NCBI GenBank assembly: GCA_946811185.2
Contig: OX328112.1
Span: 32,953,562 to 33,017,561 of the forward strand
Source: Hippopus hippopus
Taxonomy: Eukaryota; Mollusca; Bivalvia; Cardiida; Cardiidae
Reading direction: 5' to 3'
DNA: 64,000 bases
The position numbers were made by a program, and so were the translations under genes. Under the pieces are notes generated by a model. That model saw only the letters and a list, made by a program, of their open reading frames with translations, was not told the origin of the DNA and did no database searches. Below, in pieces: positions 19,421-31,480 of this stretch. Numbering within the stretch: position 1 is the first letter of the stretch; each line of letters opens with the position of its first letter.

Positions 19421-20130
19421 CAGGACGCCTGTTTCGGCAAATATTGCGCATTATATTATAGGTGTACAATCATGTACTACTACATATATAATTATGCATG
19501 AAAACTCCTACGCCTGTACAAAAGCTACCGTGTATCGGAGTATATTGAACCGACCTTAAACACAAATTGTCAAACACAATAACGTGGGTTTTCCATTTCT
19601 AAAAATACATACAAGCAGGCAGAGAGATCGGGCTTTTTCGCTAACTCCACACAGGAACTTCTGTTTATCGAACGTTCGTATCCTATCGCACGGTTACAAA
19701 AGACAAACGGGTACCAGTTTTATCTTCTACAACAAATCACGCCCGAAATACTGCGGTACTATACAGACTGTGTAACGAACTTTTACTTTTGATTTTCGCT
19801 TTTCTTCGCGTAAATATAGACAGGATCCCGTCATCTCTGTTGTCATCACCGCATTTCCGGTTCTGTAGTGCATTGTCGCTACTTTCGGTTTGCTAGATTT
19901 CAGATTGAACAAGTTCTGTTAAACATCATTCGGCAAAAGTGCTAGCATGCTCCAGAACTACGAACAATTAAGGTGTTCAATGCAGATATAACATTCGAAA
20001 AATTTTAATGGACGTTTCTCTTGCAACTTATCTGACAGGACGGACTGTGGACTAACTAGACGACGGCAACGATAGAAGTTTAGATTTGTATCAAGCGTCG
20101 ATAGGTCTTCATATTAGACAGGTATTTTCA
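19421..20130. other. CpG-richer block of unknown nature
   Basis: More CpG than the surrounding DNA (CGGTTAC, TTCGCG, GACGACGG) and no long ORF. It could be part of a transposon or a promoter-like region. I find no start codon, signal peptide or collagen frame to link it with the gene. Confidence 0.4.
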
Positions 20131-20384
20131 TATTTTTTTTCTATCTTTGTTACAATGAGGCAACAATAATTTCTTTCGGAAAATATAAATCTACCCAAAC
20201 TTGCCTTGTTCTCGCTCTGCCCCCCCCCCCCCTTTCACTCAGCTTGATTTACCCTACCTGGTCTTAGAGAAAAACCTGAAACTGCCTAGGCTAGGAGCCG
20301 CTATGCAAAAATTTTCCAAGGCTTTCTAATCTCTCCTACACTTCCAGCAAGTGATGCCACTTTAGTTTCCAGGTAAAATGTGTC

Positions 20385-21270
20385 TGATCTATATAAAATT
20401 GAGGAGCAGCAGCACTTCTCCCACATTTCTTGACGGATTTGGGTCAAATTTTCACAGGATGTTTCTCATCATGTGACCTAGCGCATATTGTCAAGGTTTT
20501 GCAATTCATAGCTGCATCATGGAAAAAGGGGGCTTCATGTTGTATTTCATTTTTCACCAATATCTCTTTAATTAATACTGGTCATATCTCAACGGATTTG
20601 GGTGAAATTTTCTCAGATCATGTGACCTAGCGCATATTGTCAGGGTTTTGGAATTTATTACTGTGTCATGGAAAAAGGGGGCTTCATGTCAAATTTAAAC
20701 TGCATCCATCCTTACAAAAGTCTGTTTCTTGTGAACGCAACTCCTCCCACATTTCTTGACAGATTTGGATAAAATGTTCATAGAATGTTTCTCATCATGT
20801 GACCTAGTGCAGATTGTCAAGGTTTTGCGATTTATAGTTGCATCATGGAAAAAGGGGGCTTCATGTTATATTTCATTTTTCACCAGTATCTCTTTAATTA
20901 CTTGACATATCTCAACGGATCTGGATGAAATTTTCACAGATCATGTGACCTAGTGCATATTGTCAGGGTTTTGGAATTTATTGCTGTGTCATGGGAAAAA
21001 AATGTTTTTCATCACTGTATCTCCAACTAATGGACATAATTTCATAAACTTTATATTTTTATTGCTTAATCAAAGCCAATGACCAATGAGTCTGTTGTGC
21101 GTCCGTCTGTCCATCCATCAGTCCATGCGTAAAACTTTTAGATCACAAGTAACACAATATATCTATTGAGCTACCCAGGTAGGTACTAGAAATTCCAACA
21201 CTTTAGTCTCTAAAGCTAGCTGCTTGAAATAGCAGCCATGTGGCGGCGTATATTGTGATGACGACACTCT
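20385..21270. repeat. Helentron-like tandem-repeat block
   Basis: CCCACATTTCTTGAC.GATTTG and CATGTGACCTAGCGCATATT recur in units of about 160 bp with a 325-bp higher-order period. A GCGTCCGTCTGTCCATCCAT end points to a second element in reverse orientation. Confidence 0.6.
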
Positions 21271-21592
21271 TGTTTCACATTATAACTCTGAAGGACAACA
21301 AAAGTGTATACTTGTAATTTCAAAGTTGTGTCAAGAATGTGTGTTCTAGATAAAAAACAATATGCATAACCTTTGTAAACCCAACTTTTCTACAGATAAA
21401 ATGTTTACTTTTAAATCAGTATAATATATATAGTCCTCTAAAGTGTTCTGGAGGGGGAGAGTATTAAACATAAAAACAAATGAAACATTCTAGTATTTAT
21501 TCAGTTTATTTAGAAATTTGCAAATAAATGTTTTTCACTTTTTCAGCTGTTTTAGCTCTTTACCACACAATCCACAGTTTTAACAATCCTTA

Positions 21593-22408
21593 ACAAGAGG
21601 GCCATGATGGCCCTGTATCGCTCCACTGGCTATTAAGTAAAAACACTACAAGCCAAACATTACAATATTCAGCAAATTGATTTCAAACATGAGGACATGC
21701 AAACATTTTTCTATCTTATCCTACGAGAAAGTTGTGATCCATGGGCAAAGCCAATTTTGATCGCAAAGCTATAATTATTTGAATCCTGGTGGAGGTCCAC
21801 AATATAAAGCTCCATACCAAATAATTCAGTTCTTGAATGTTATAAACAAGAAGATTTTCAAATTTTTCTCAATGAAAAGCCCTGTAAAACATGAAACCCA
21901 TGAGACAGGGCTAAATAGCCTTAGTCTTTATAATGGTTAGTAACATGATGACTTAAGATAGTTTTCATTACAAAAGCCCATGTAAAACTGGTGACCTTGT
22001 GTTCCGTGGTGTGGAGACAAACTTGGGTCAAGGACTATAATTTGGGCCCTCCTTGTACAGGCCCACTAGATAAAGCTACATGCAAAATTTGGTAGACCCC
22101 ATGGCTATTATTTGAAGGAACTTGGTAGAGGCCCACTAGATACAGCTACATGCCAAATTTGGTAGCCCTAGGCCTTACAGTTTCAGAGAAGAAGATTTTT
22201 GAAAATTTTCTATATTTTTCAGTTTTGTTGCCATGGCAACCAGAGTTTTTGAAGGAATAAAATTCTGTCATGGGATTCTGAAGAAGACCATGGCAGGATC
22301 ATTTCTTTGAAGTTTCATCAAAATTGGATAAGTAGTTTCAGAGATGTTTGAAATAAAAGTTAATGCACGCACGGACAGATGGACGGACGGACCTTCAGTG
22401 CCAGTAAA
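21593..22408 (+). mobile_element. Helentron-like non-autonomous element, complete
   Basis: Starts AACAAGAGGGCCATGATGG (hairpin AGGGCCATGATGGCCCT), then GCTCCACTGGCTA. Ends with repeated GGACGGACGGAC and CAGTGCCAGTAAAAA. Internal units GCTACATGCCAAATTTGGTA. Confidence 0.65.
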
Positions 22409-22448
22409 AAACAAGTATATACATCAATCTCAGTTTGAAATATATCTT

Positions 22449-22650
22449 TTTAACCTATTACCAGACAATCCCTACTTTTGATGACCCTGAGAAAGAAGGC
22501 TTTAGAAAAGCATTTTCTCCTTTTCTTACAATGTTTTCCACTGTTCACAAAACAAATTTCAAATTTTCAATCACTTTTATTTTGTCGTCTGCAAGTGCTT
22601 TCGATTTAGACAAGCGTAAAATATTATCGTTTGGTAATGAGTTACATGTG
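22449..22650 (+). mobile_element. Family A MITE, half core lost
   Basis: L and R halves are present. Only CATTTTCTCCTTTTC remains of the core. Confidence 0.7.
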
Positions 22651-22854
22651 TGCTAACAATTGTCATAATAAATCACTAAGATTTTTTTTTCAAACTTATT
22701 TTATTAATACTTTTTCTAAGCTAGTCATCATCAAACAGTAGACATGGTGTATTAATATGAACACTTCATAGTTTGTAAACACAGTCAGATATGTGGAGGA
22801 TAATTTTTTGTTTTGGTGTATGATTGAAAATTCTTTTATTGAGTTGAAACAAAT

Positions 22855-24390
22855 GCTAAAAGCTCCCCTTGAGCACATTGTGCTCAAATGAGCTAAAAAG
22901 TTAACATACGGATGGACGCACAACGGACAACGGGCCATAACATAAGCCTGCTGGCCTTTGGCCAGTGGAGCTAAAAAACTTGTCTAGCACCAATCATGTA
23001 TCACTGCAGCTTGATAATCAAGGGAGGTAAATAGTAACGAACTTTATCTTTCATAAAAAGAGTTATTTCCCTTGATTAATGTTTAAATTGAAGTGACAAT
23101 ATTTTGAAGCCCATGTTAAACTTGCGATCGCTGGAATGAAGGCAATTTTGACCCCAGACCTACAATATGAAACTAGAATGTGTGGTTATAAACAAAAAGA
23201 TTTTTTAATCTTGCCCAATAAAAAGTCATGTAAAACAAGTTTGCTGAATAAAAGGCCCTGTAAAATATGTGATCCATGACACAGGTTTATCAAGTTTTCA
23301 CTATAAAAGCCAATGTAAAACTTGTGACCCCTGGTGTGGAGTCAAACTTGACCCCCAAAGTTAAAATTTGGGCCCTCTTGGTAGAGGCCCATTATATAAA
23401 GTTACATGCAAAATTTGGTAGCCCTAGGCCTAAATATGGCTATGTACAAGTAGATTATTAAAGTTTCCTTATATAAGACCATGTAGAACTTGTGACCCCC
23501 TGGGGTGGGGCTACATTTGACCCCCTGGGCTATAATTTGGGCACCCTTGATAGAGACCCCCTAGATAAAGCTAAATGCAAAATTTGATAGCCCTAGCCCT
23601 TATAGCTAGATGCGAAAGATTTTCCTATATAAGCCCGCCCATGTAAAACATGTTACCCCCCGGAGCGAAGTCAAATTTGACCCTCGGCTATAATTTGGAC
23701 ACCCTTGGTACAGGTCCACTAGATAAAGCTACATGCCAAATTTGGTCGCCCTAGGCCCCATGGCTAGGTCAAAGAAGAATTTTAAAGTTCTCCCTATATA
23801 AGCCCATGTAAAACTTGTTATATAAGCCCATGTAAAACTTGTTACCCCCGGGCAGGGCCTAATTTGACCCCAGGGCTATAATTTGAACAATCTTGGCAGA
23901 GGTCCACTAGATAAAGCTACATGCCAAATTTGGTAGCTCTAGGCCCTATGGCTAGGTAGAAGAGGAATTTTAAAGTTCTCCCTAAATAAGCCCATGTATA
24001 ACTTGTAACCCCCGGGGCGGGGCCAATTTTGACCCCAGGGCTATAAATTGAAGAAACTTAGTAGAGGTCCACTAGATAAAGCTACATGCCAAATTTGGTA
24101 GCCCTTAGCCTTACGGTTTCAGACAAGAAGATTTTCAAAGATTTTCAAAATTTTTCAGTTTTGTTGCCATGGCAACCAGAGTTTTTGAAGGAATTAAATT
24201 CTTTCAAGAAATTCTGAAGAGGACCATGGCAGGATCATTTCTGTGAAGTTTCATCAAAATTGGATGGGTAGTTTCAGAGAAGAAGACGTTTTAAAAAAAA
24301 GTTAACGCACGGACGGACGCACGGACGGACGGACGCACGACGGACAACAGGCCATGACATAAGCCCGCTGGCCTTCAGCCAGTGGAGCTA
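22855..24390 (+). mobile_element. Helentron-like element(s) with internal tandem repeats
   Basis: Two 3' ends at 22855-22980, then about 150-180-bp units (CCATGTAAAACTTGT, CCACTAGATAAAGCTACATG) and a full 3' end at 24300-24390: GGACGGACGGACGCACGAC, then the hairpin GCTGGCCTTCAGCCAGTGG-AGCTAAAAA. Confidence 0.65.
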
Positions 24391-24652
24391 AAAAAAACTT
24401 TTGAAAACATTGTGGGAAAATTAGGGAAAAGGAGAAAATGCTATAAACCCATATTTTCTTTGTTTCCCATGTTTTCTACCCTTCCCAAAACAAATTTCAA
24501 TTTGTGAGTTACATTTGTTTTGTTGTCAGCAAATACTTTTAATTTGGACAAGTCTAAAAAATTTCAATTCAGAAAAGAGTTAAACAAAAGTGGACAGCAT
24601 TCAGTGGGGAAAAAAGATGCAAATATAGAAGTATAGTTTAGATAGAATTTGA

Positions 24653-24821
24653 CCATTTACCGTACAATCAGAAAGTTAGTGACAGACTAGAGGTCTTTTG
24701 AACACATGAGAAAAGGGACTCAGAGCTGGTAGCCACCATTTTCTCTTTTTTTTTTCCATTTTCGAAAGCAAATACCACCATTTCAAAATGTTTTTTTTTT
24801 TTTTTTTTTTTTGGGGGGGGG

Positions 24822-24858
<37 letters not shown>

Positions 24859-24980
24859 CGTCCCTACCCTACCTAACATTTTTGGAGACGTTACCCTAAA
24901 CAAACTTTTTTTTTTTTAGGCCTAACCATTGTCGAAAAAAAGAGAGAGGAATAAATCCTATTGCAATGACTACCATCAAC
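24653..24980. repeat. Family A remnant, homopolymer/GGGTAAC element and SINE S1 fragment
   Basis: 24653-24788 is a decayed family A copy. 24788-24925 has T and A runs flanking CCCTACCCTACCTAAC. 24926-24980 is the S1 body in reverse. Confidence 0.55.
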
Positions 24981-24982
24981 CC

Positions 24983-25855
24983 TTAACTCTTTACCAAAGG
25001 ACAGAATTTTAGAATGGTCCAAACTGAAAGGACTTTGCAGACGACAAAATAAACATAACTAAAAAAATGAAATTTGTTTCCGGCAGGGTAGAAAACATTG
25101 TGAGAAAAGTAGAAAATGCTGGTTACCAACATTTTTTCCTTTTCCCACAATGTTTTCAAAAGGCTTCTTTCTCAGGGTCGTTAAAAGTCGGGACTGTGTG
25201 GTAAACAGTTAAAAAAAAATCGGCGGAGCTGGGAATTCAAACCGCCTGTTCAAAACTACTGTACACTATCGACTGCAATAACAGGGCTCAGAATGTCTCA
25301 GCAAGTAGACAGTGTAGATCAAAGATCAGGCTGCACAAAATGTGCAGTCTGATCTTTATGTAACTGGTTACAAAGGCAACTTTTTTTAACCCTTTACTGC
25401 ACAAAGACGAATTTTAATGACCCTAGGAAAGAAGCTTTTTGAAAACATTGTGGAAAAGGAGAAAAAGCTAATAACCAGCATTTTCTCCTTTTCCCACAAT
25501 GTTAGAAAGAAACAGGAAAACATTTTTGCAAATGCAGAAAATGTTGTTTACCAGCATTTTCTCCTTTTCCAACAGCCACTTTCCTCATGACCATTAAAAC
25601 ACAAGACTGTGTAACAAAGGAAAAATGGTTTCCCGAATGACAAATTTAAGACTCTTCCAAATTCAATACATATGGAGATGACAAAATCAAAATTGGTCAC
25701 AAATGAGCATATCAAGGTCTCTGATAGGGTAGAAATAATTGTTGGAAAAGGAGAAAATGCTGGTTACCTGCATTTTCTCCTTTTCCTGCAATGTTTTCAA
25801 AAGGCCTTCTTTCCCAGGGTCATGACAACACAGGATTTTCTGGCAAAAGGTTAAA
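24983..25855. repeat. Three family A MITEs and a family B fragment
   Basis: 24983-25211 minus; 25290-25375 family B; 25387-25625 plus with a rearranged double core; 25628-25855 minus, ending 27 bases from the donor of exon 25883-26204. Confidence 0.7.
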
Positions 25856-25882
25856 CAACAGCCAGGAATGAAGTCAACAAAC

Positions 25883-26204
25883 CTTGTGGGCCTTCTGGAC
25901 CTGGGAGACCTCTCTCTCCTTTCAGCCCCGGGATCCCTGGAGGGCCTTGTGGCCCTTGAATGCCTCTATCTCCCTTTTCACCAGATCCCTTAAGCTCTCC
26001 TGAACCTTCAAAATCTTCATCTATCAATGGCAGACTGACAGGTCGTGCTGGACCCATGGGCCCTGGAGGGCCCGGTGGACCTCGTGGTCCCTGTAGCCCC
26101 TGTAGTCCTACTGGGCCAATTGGTCCTGGAGCTCCGTCATTTCCTGGAAGGCCTGGAGTGCCGTCCCTTCCTGGTTCCCCTGGTTGACCAACAATGGATT
26201 CTCC
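25883..26204 (-). CDS. COL18A1-like: Multiplexin exon 6: Gly-X-Y block with Ser-Gly interruption
   Basis: A 322-bp exon (107 codons plus one base of a split Gly). Collagen triplets ([10 protein letters not shown] to [12 protein letters not shown]) are broken by an acidic non-collagenous segment [20 protein letters not shown] that carries two acidic Ser-Gly sites (EGSGE, KGSGE). Triplets resume with [16 protein letters not shown]. The D-F-E-G-S-G motif has counterparts in the interruptions of vertebrate multiplexins and supports a chondroitin- or heparan-sulfate-bearing core protein. Acceptor TTTACAG before 26204; donor GTTTGT at 25882. Confidence 0.94.
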
Positions 26205-26347
26205 CTGTAAATAAAAAATTTTGTTCTTAACCCTAGATACTCATTTTGACGCATCAAGAGTAGACAGCTTTTGAAAACGTTGTGGGAAAAGGAGAAACTG
26301 CTCGTAACGAGCAGTTTCTCCTTTTCCCACAATGTTTTCTACTCTAT

Positions 26348-27548
26348 CAGTGATCGGGAAAGAATTTATTTCAATGAGACAATGTCTCCTGTTTTTGAAA
26401 ACCAATGAGACATTTTCAAAAGTATTGAGACATTCAGAATGTGAACCATGATTGTAATTACTCTCCAACTAATATAACTCATATGTAAGCAGTATGAACC
26501 CATAATTTTGATTATTGCCTGTATCTATTTCACTAAATTGCAATAAACTGAAATAGATAGAGTAAGATAGCTTGAGTGTTCTTTCACAAGGCACTGTGTC
26601 CTAGTCTAGTACTGGTTTGTTAAATGAATACATGAATTGTCACCATGAAATAACTGAAAAACATAAATTAAAAAAACGCAGCAAGTTCTTTCATCCACAG
26701 CAATTAACACAAAATATTTTAACACTTTGTTTGGGCCATACTTTGAAATTTATTAAATTACGAGTTAAATTAACACATTTAATCACAAACTCAGATCTTC
26801 TGTAGTCACCTGTATGTTCAAGTGCATCTTGAAAAAAAAAAAATATTTGACAGCACAGAACATTGACCATGACAACAGTTTGTTTACTCTATGGAACTCG
26901 ACCTCAATGACGTCACATAACTGTACACGCCGAATACACACACATACAGTCATGCGTGAAGCAAATGTTACTGAAATAAAATGTCGAACCTTCGATCACG
27001 TACGATAGTTTGTAGGACTATATTAAGTAACTTTGAAGGTAATTTTCTTCGATTTATTTAATTACAAACCTGTTTGGGCGACTTCGACTGCAAGACGACT
27101 TTCAACTGTGGTTGATTTGCCGCTGGTGGTACAACTTTCCTGTTAGGCGGCATTTTAAAAGAAGAGAAATACCAAACTTCACGGACGCTTGCCTATAGAT
27201 ACAAGGGCTTCCTGCGATGAGCAGGTTTAATTTACGGATCAGTCCCGATGATTCAATCGCAATATCTCGGATATAAAGTTGCACTTTATCAATGTTTTGT
27301 CGAGTAACAGTCCCGATTACCGATGTTAAAATCAGATTCTAGCGCATACAATCAATGATAATATTCACAAAATACGAGAAAAGTAAAACTTCACTTTTCT
27401 TTGTTTTAGTTTTAGAAGATTCGCAAAACATATAGGCGCAACTTCCGTATTTATATGAGACAGTTGGGCACATTTCTAGGATTTTGAATGAGACATTTTT
27501 GGTTTTCATGTGCCTATGGCGCATGGCGCAGGGGTTTCCCGATCACTG
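26348..27548 (-). mobile_element. hAT-like element, internally deleted
   Basis: Terminal inverted repeats CAGTGATCGGGAAA, with CTCTAT on both sides (26342-26347, 27549-27554). CAGTG ends are typical of hAT elements. hAT normally makes 8-bp duplications; only 6 bp match here. About 1.2 kb is too short for a transposase. GTCTCAT motifs recur near both ends. Confidence 0.75.
27070..27151 (-). pseudogene. Possible transposase first exon inside the hAT-like element
   Basis: ATG at about 27151 opens MPPNRKVVPPAANQPQLKVV and continues to SPKQ, followed by a GTTTGT donor-like site near 27069. It lies downstream of the CpG-rich terminal region, where a transposase gene would start. No second exon is present, so it is a remnant if real. 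It could also be chance. Confidence 0.35.
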
Positions 27549-27694
27549 CTCTATCAGATATCTTTATCTCCATTTGTCCACATTTTTGACATCATATCTT
27601 TATTTGCTGTTGAACTGGAAGAGTCTAAAATTGGCATATCAGGTAAAGGGTTAACACAGCAGCTTCTAGACCTTACTGCGCAAAACAAAAGCAC

Positions 27695-28170
27695 TGCATT
27701 CAGGTGCCAATGCTCAACTGCAAGTGCTTGAATTTCAGTGAAAATTGTAATAGAAAAAGGGGCACAACTGTGTCCAAAATATAGAAAGTTACCTGTCCCT
27801 ATTGTATGAGTTCGCCTTTTCATAGTTGACAACATGTCCACAATGTTTTCTACTCTACTGAACACAAATACCATCATTTGTATCACATTTATTTTGTCTT
27901 CTGCATGGGCTTTCAATCTGGACAAGTCTTATGTCGTTTGGTAAAGGGTTAACTCTTTACCAAAAGACAAAATTTCAGACTTGCTTAAATTCAAAGAACT
28001 GTCACATGACAAATTAAATATGACTTATAAAATGAAATTTGTACTTTGAAGGACAGAAAACAATGTCAGAAATGGAGAAGATGCTGGTTACCTGCATTTT
28101 CTTCATTTCAAAAAATGTTTTCAAAAGCATTCTTCATCACAACTGTTAAACCCCATGATGGTATGGTACT
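27695..28170. repeat. Family E repeat and two family A MITEs
   Basis: 27695-27830 family E; 27832-27955 R half of a plus copy; 27951-28170 a decayed minus copy. Confidence 0.65.
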
Positions 28171-28231
28171 GGACTAAAAATGGATGAATTTTCTTTAAAA
28201 ATCATTGGAGAAGAAGAAAAAAATGACATAC

Positions 28232-28383
28232 TGGTTCCCCTTTCTGTCCTCTTTCTCCTTCCCTGCCTTGGGCCCCTGGTAATCCTGGGGACCCCATATC
28301 ACCCTTCTCTCCTGGCTGGCCATTTGTACCATCCACTCCGGGCAGACCCATGACTCCACGATCACCTCTCTCACCTTTTTCAC
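28232..28383 (-). CDS. COL18A1-like: Multiplexin exon 5: Gly-X-Y block with RGD
   Basis: Two bases complete the split Gly, then fifty codons follow. Uninterrupted triplets run from [12 protein letters not shown] to GERGQKGEP. It contains RGD within GERGDRG. In a triple helix such an RGD is often hidden, so integrin binding is only a possibility. Acceptor ATTTCAG before 28383 and donor GTATGT from 28231. A family A MITE begins about 23 bases upstream of the acceptor. Confidence 0.92.
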
Positions 28384-28405
28384 CTGAAATATTCAAGTTT
28401 TCTAG

Positions 28406-28930
28406 GTTCACTCTTTACCAAATAACCAAGTTTTAGATTTATCCAAATTAAAAGCATTTGCAGACACTTTTACTCCAAATACATTTTTTTTTTCCCCATA
28501 AAGTAGAAAACATTGTGGGAAACGGATGAAATGCTAGTTACCAGCATTTTCTCCTTTTCCCCACAATGTTTTCAAAAGTCCTCCTTTTTAGGGTCGTTAA
28601 AAGTCAGGATTGTGTGGTAAAGGGTTAACTTTTATCAAGCAATCCAGTGTTTTAACAAATCAAGAAAGGTGAGCTTCTAGAAATATTATGGGAAAAGGAG
28701 AAAATGCCGAAAACCAGCATTTTTCCTTTTTCAACAATATTTTCTTCTATTTCAAAGACATATCCTATCATGCCAGCTACTCTAAATATGTTGTCTGCAG
28801 ATGCTAGTATACCAGTACTTCCCACAATATTCTTCCAAAGCCACTGGCTGCTTTCCCACATAACCATTGTCGAAAAATCTGCTGTGAGAGAGAAATGAAT
28901 CCTGTCTCAATGATATTCATCAATCCTCAG
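28406..28930. repeat. Two family A MITEs and a SINE S1 fragment
   Basis: 28406-28628 minus, beginning 23 bases upstream of exon 28232-28383; 28625-28806 plus; 28806-28930 the reverse S1 body. Confidence 0.7.
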
Positions 28931-29162
28931 AAAGAAATTGACAGAACTGAAGATTCAAAACAGCAAACCCCTGTTCTGAAGAACTGTACACAACCAACTG
29001 GTTGACTGGGGTTCAGTAAAACATCCAATGTATGATCAAGTTCAGTACCTGTCTTGCATTCATCCACAGGCCTTTGAAGCTCTTCTATTGGTCTATCACC
29101 GAACGCTAAAATTTTCCTTGGTCGATCATTGAGCACTTACAGCACATTGGTGCATCGCTTGT

Positions 29163-31372
29163 ATATCACGGAATATACTCAGATTTTCATTAATGCCATT
29201 TCTATAAATAGCACATTGGCGACTCCCACCATATCGTATATACATGTAGTAAGGCAAGGTGTGCAACAAAATCGAAAGAAAAATTGACCCGTCCCCTTTC
29301 AGATATAATATTTAACAGAAAATGGAAAAAAAAAACCTAATTACCAATGCAGATCGGTTCACAAATTTTTCTTCTGTACCCTGACCCTCTAAAGTTCGAA
29401 ACACCTCTTGCCATCAAACAATAACTCTCATCTCAAAAAAATTAAAAAGCTTCCACATTTTCCGGATCGCAATGTGCTGACATCAAACAATTCATTGTAA
29501 CGCAGCAAATTATTACTTGCATGAATTTGCTATCAAAAGACGCGCCAAAGCAGGGCTTCCCCTGCAAGTTTTGATTTTGGCGCCATCAAATTCGCCAGCT
29601 CAAAAAAATTGGGGCCAGTAGGAGCCAACTGAGGTAGCCACATAGTACATTAGACGCTTCAGTTTATTGGCCCATGTTAAAGCTGCTAAATCCATTGCTC
29701 ACTATAATACTGTACATGCTTACTTATATTCCTTTATCCCCATGGGTTTTCAAGGTTTTGAGCTGCAGGGACACAGAAGTTGTATTTGAACAGTAATACA
29801 GCGCTGTAATTCTAAAGCTGCAACCCTGTTAGAATATCTTGAGTTTTAATGAAATTAAAGAAGAAACTTGGGATTGAGTGGTAAAGGGTTTAATAAATCA
29901 TTTCTTTATATCTTGAAAAAAATTAATTTCATTAAAGAGTCCTTTTATTCTGGTCTGTTTTCTCTGTATGAGTGTCCTATACCTTCTCTGACACAGTGCT
30001 ATTACTGTAAGACGAAGTGGCCTACAAAGTGCCGCCCCCCCCCCCGTTCTCTTAAACATTTTTCATGTCATAAAATATAAAATCACTCGAGTTTTTTCCT
30101 CATTATTAGACATATATTTTAGCACCCACTTATTGTTTTATACATCTGTTTGAGTAAATTTACTGTTTGAAGTCATTATCAAAGCTAGAAAGACAGTCTG
30201 AAGTGCTTCTGATCGGATAACGTCAACTGACATTTTGATGTGTCATGGGTTTTCACGTTTTTTGCGACGATCCATTTTTTTATGTCGGTTAATTTTCGGA
30301 AAACTATTTCCACATGATTTGATATAAAATTTTCATTAAGGGTGGCAGCTAACTTCAAAATCTGTCATTTTACGCTAGATAAGCAGATCAATACCATTAA
30401 CACGTTTTTCATTTATGACATCGCTAAGTACACACAATAAAATGCTAACCAGTGAGAGGATGCTTACCAGGTAAGGCAGAAATTATGGGCGGTAACTAAA
30501 TCTTGTATCTGGTTTCTGATTGGTTCGAAATTTCTGTGTGCACAACGGGGCGTGGCGAAATCGACATTTGATTGATTAGCATTATGTGGTGTGTATGCAA
30601 GTCTGGTGTGTAATTAGACAAAACTGGTAATGAAAACCAGCTTGATTAGGTGTGATAAACAGTAACGCGGGCATCATTCGTACTTGATACATATTGTTTT
30701 AGTCGGAGTTAAGATCTTTTAAGAATTATTTATAGGCATTTACTTGTCGCCAGTACATTCGCCAGTGCTTCATTTTTGGTGCCATTTTTTCTTAATTTTC
30801 GCATTTGGCGCCACTGGCGATCGACAGCGGGAGCCCTGCAAAGTTTTTGACCAATGAACGGTAAAAACGCATTTGAAAATATGAGAAATGGGGGATGAAA
30901 ATCGTATTACTGGATAAGATGACAAGATAAATTATGTCAGATGAAATATTAATTTAATAAATTTCATCAATACAACAACAAAAAAAAATTCAATCCATGT
31001 TTAAAAAAAAAATTTTTAATTATTATTTGCTGCAGGATTATAAATCATATGACGTCAGCGCATGGCAATTCGAAAAATGTGGAAGCTTTCGAAATCTTTT
31101 CAGATGAGAGCTATTGCTCGATGGCAAGAGCCGTTTGGAACTTATGAAGGTCAGGGTACAAATGAAAAATCATTTATGAACCCATCTTTACCGGTAACTA
31201 GGTTCATTTATCCGTTTTCGTTTAAATACTATCTCTGCAAGGCGACGGGGGGGTCAAATTTTCTTCAATTTTGTTGCACACCTTGTCTTACTATATACGT
31301 CAAAGAGGGAATCACAAATGTGCTATTTATAGCAGCAGTGTCTGATAATGAAAATTTTGTTATCCCTTGATA
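29163..31372. mobile_element. Fold-back element with arms of about 350-390 bp
   Basis: Left arm 29163-29550 and right arm about 31020-31372 are inverted copies: CTATAAATAGCAC, CAAGGTGTGCAACAAAAT, GTACCCTGACC, CTCTTGCCATC and AAGCTTCCACATTTT all occur in mirrored order. The 102-codon plus-strand frame at 31062-31370 lies wholly in the right arm and is not supported as a gene. Confidence 0.75.
29551..30838. mobile_element. Element nested in the fold-back element
   Basis: Inverted ends CAGGGCT and AGCCCTG flanked by CAAAG on both sides (29546-29550, 30839-30843). Subterminal GGCGCCA and TTCGCCA blocks are mirrored. About 1.29 kb without a transposase frame. Confidence 0.65.
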
Positions 31373-31480
31373 GACAAATGGAGTTTCAGAGGCCTATGTT
31401 TAATCAAACCTGTCAGCTAAAGCCCTGATGTTGCCTAAATCTTCTACTAAGTAAATAATCTACAAAGCAGTAAAATATAC

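Larger units (their letters stand above)
21552..24582 (+). mobile_element. Family A MITE split by 2.8 kb of other elements
   Basis: The L end lies at 21552-21592 (CTCTTTACCACACAATCC). Its continuation (AACTTTTGAAAACATTGTGG, core, R half, GAGTTAA) is at 24390-24582. Confidence 0.65.
26226..27655 (+). mobile_element. Family A variant MITE (GCTCGTAACGAGC core) split by a hAT-like element
   Basis: L half and core at 26226-26347, R half at 27549-27655. The core differs from the usual one by two compensating base-pair changes, so the palindrome stays perfect. Confidence 0.8.

Noticed and set aside
31062..31370. 102-codon plus-strand frame
   Set aside because: Lies entirely in one arm of the fold-back element; the homologous other arm does not keep the frame.
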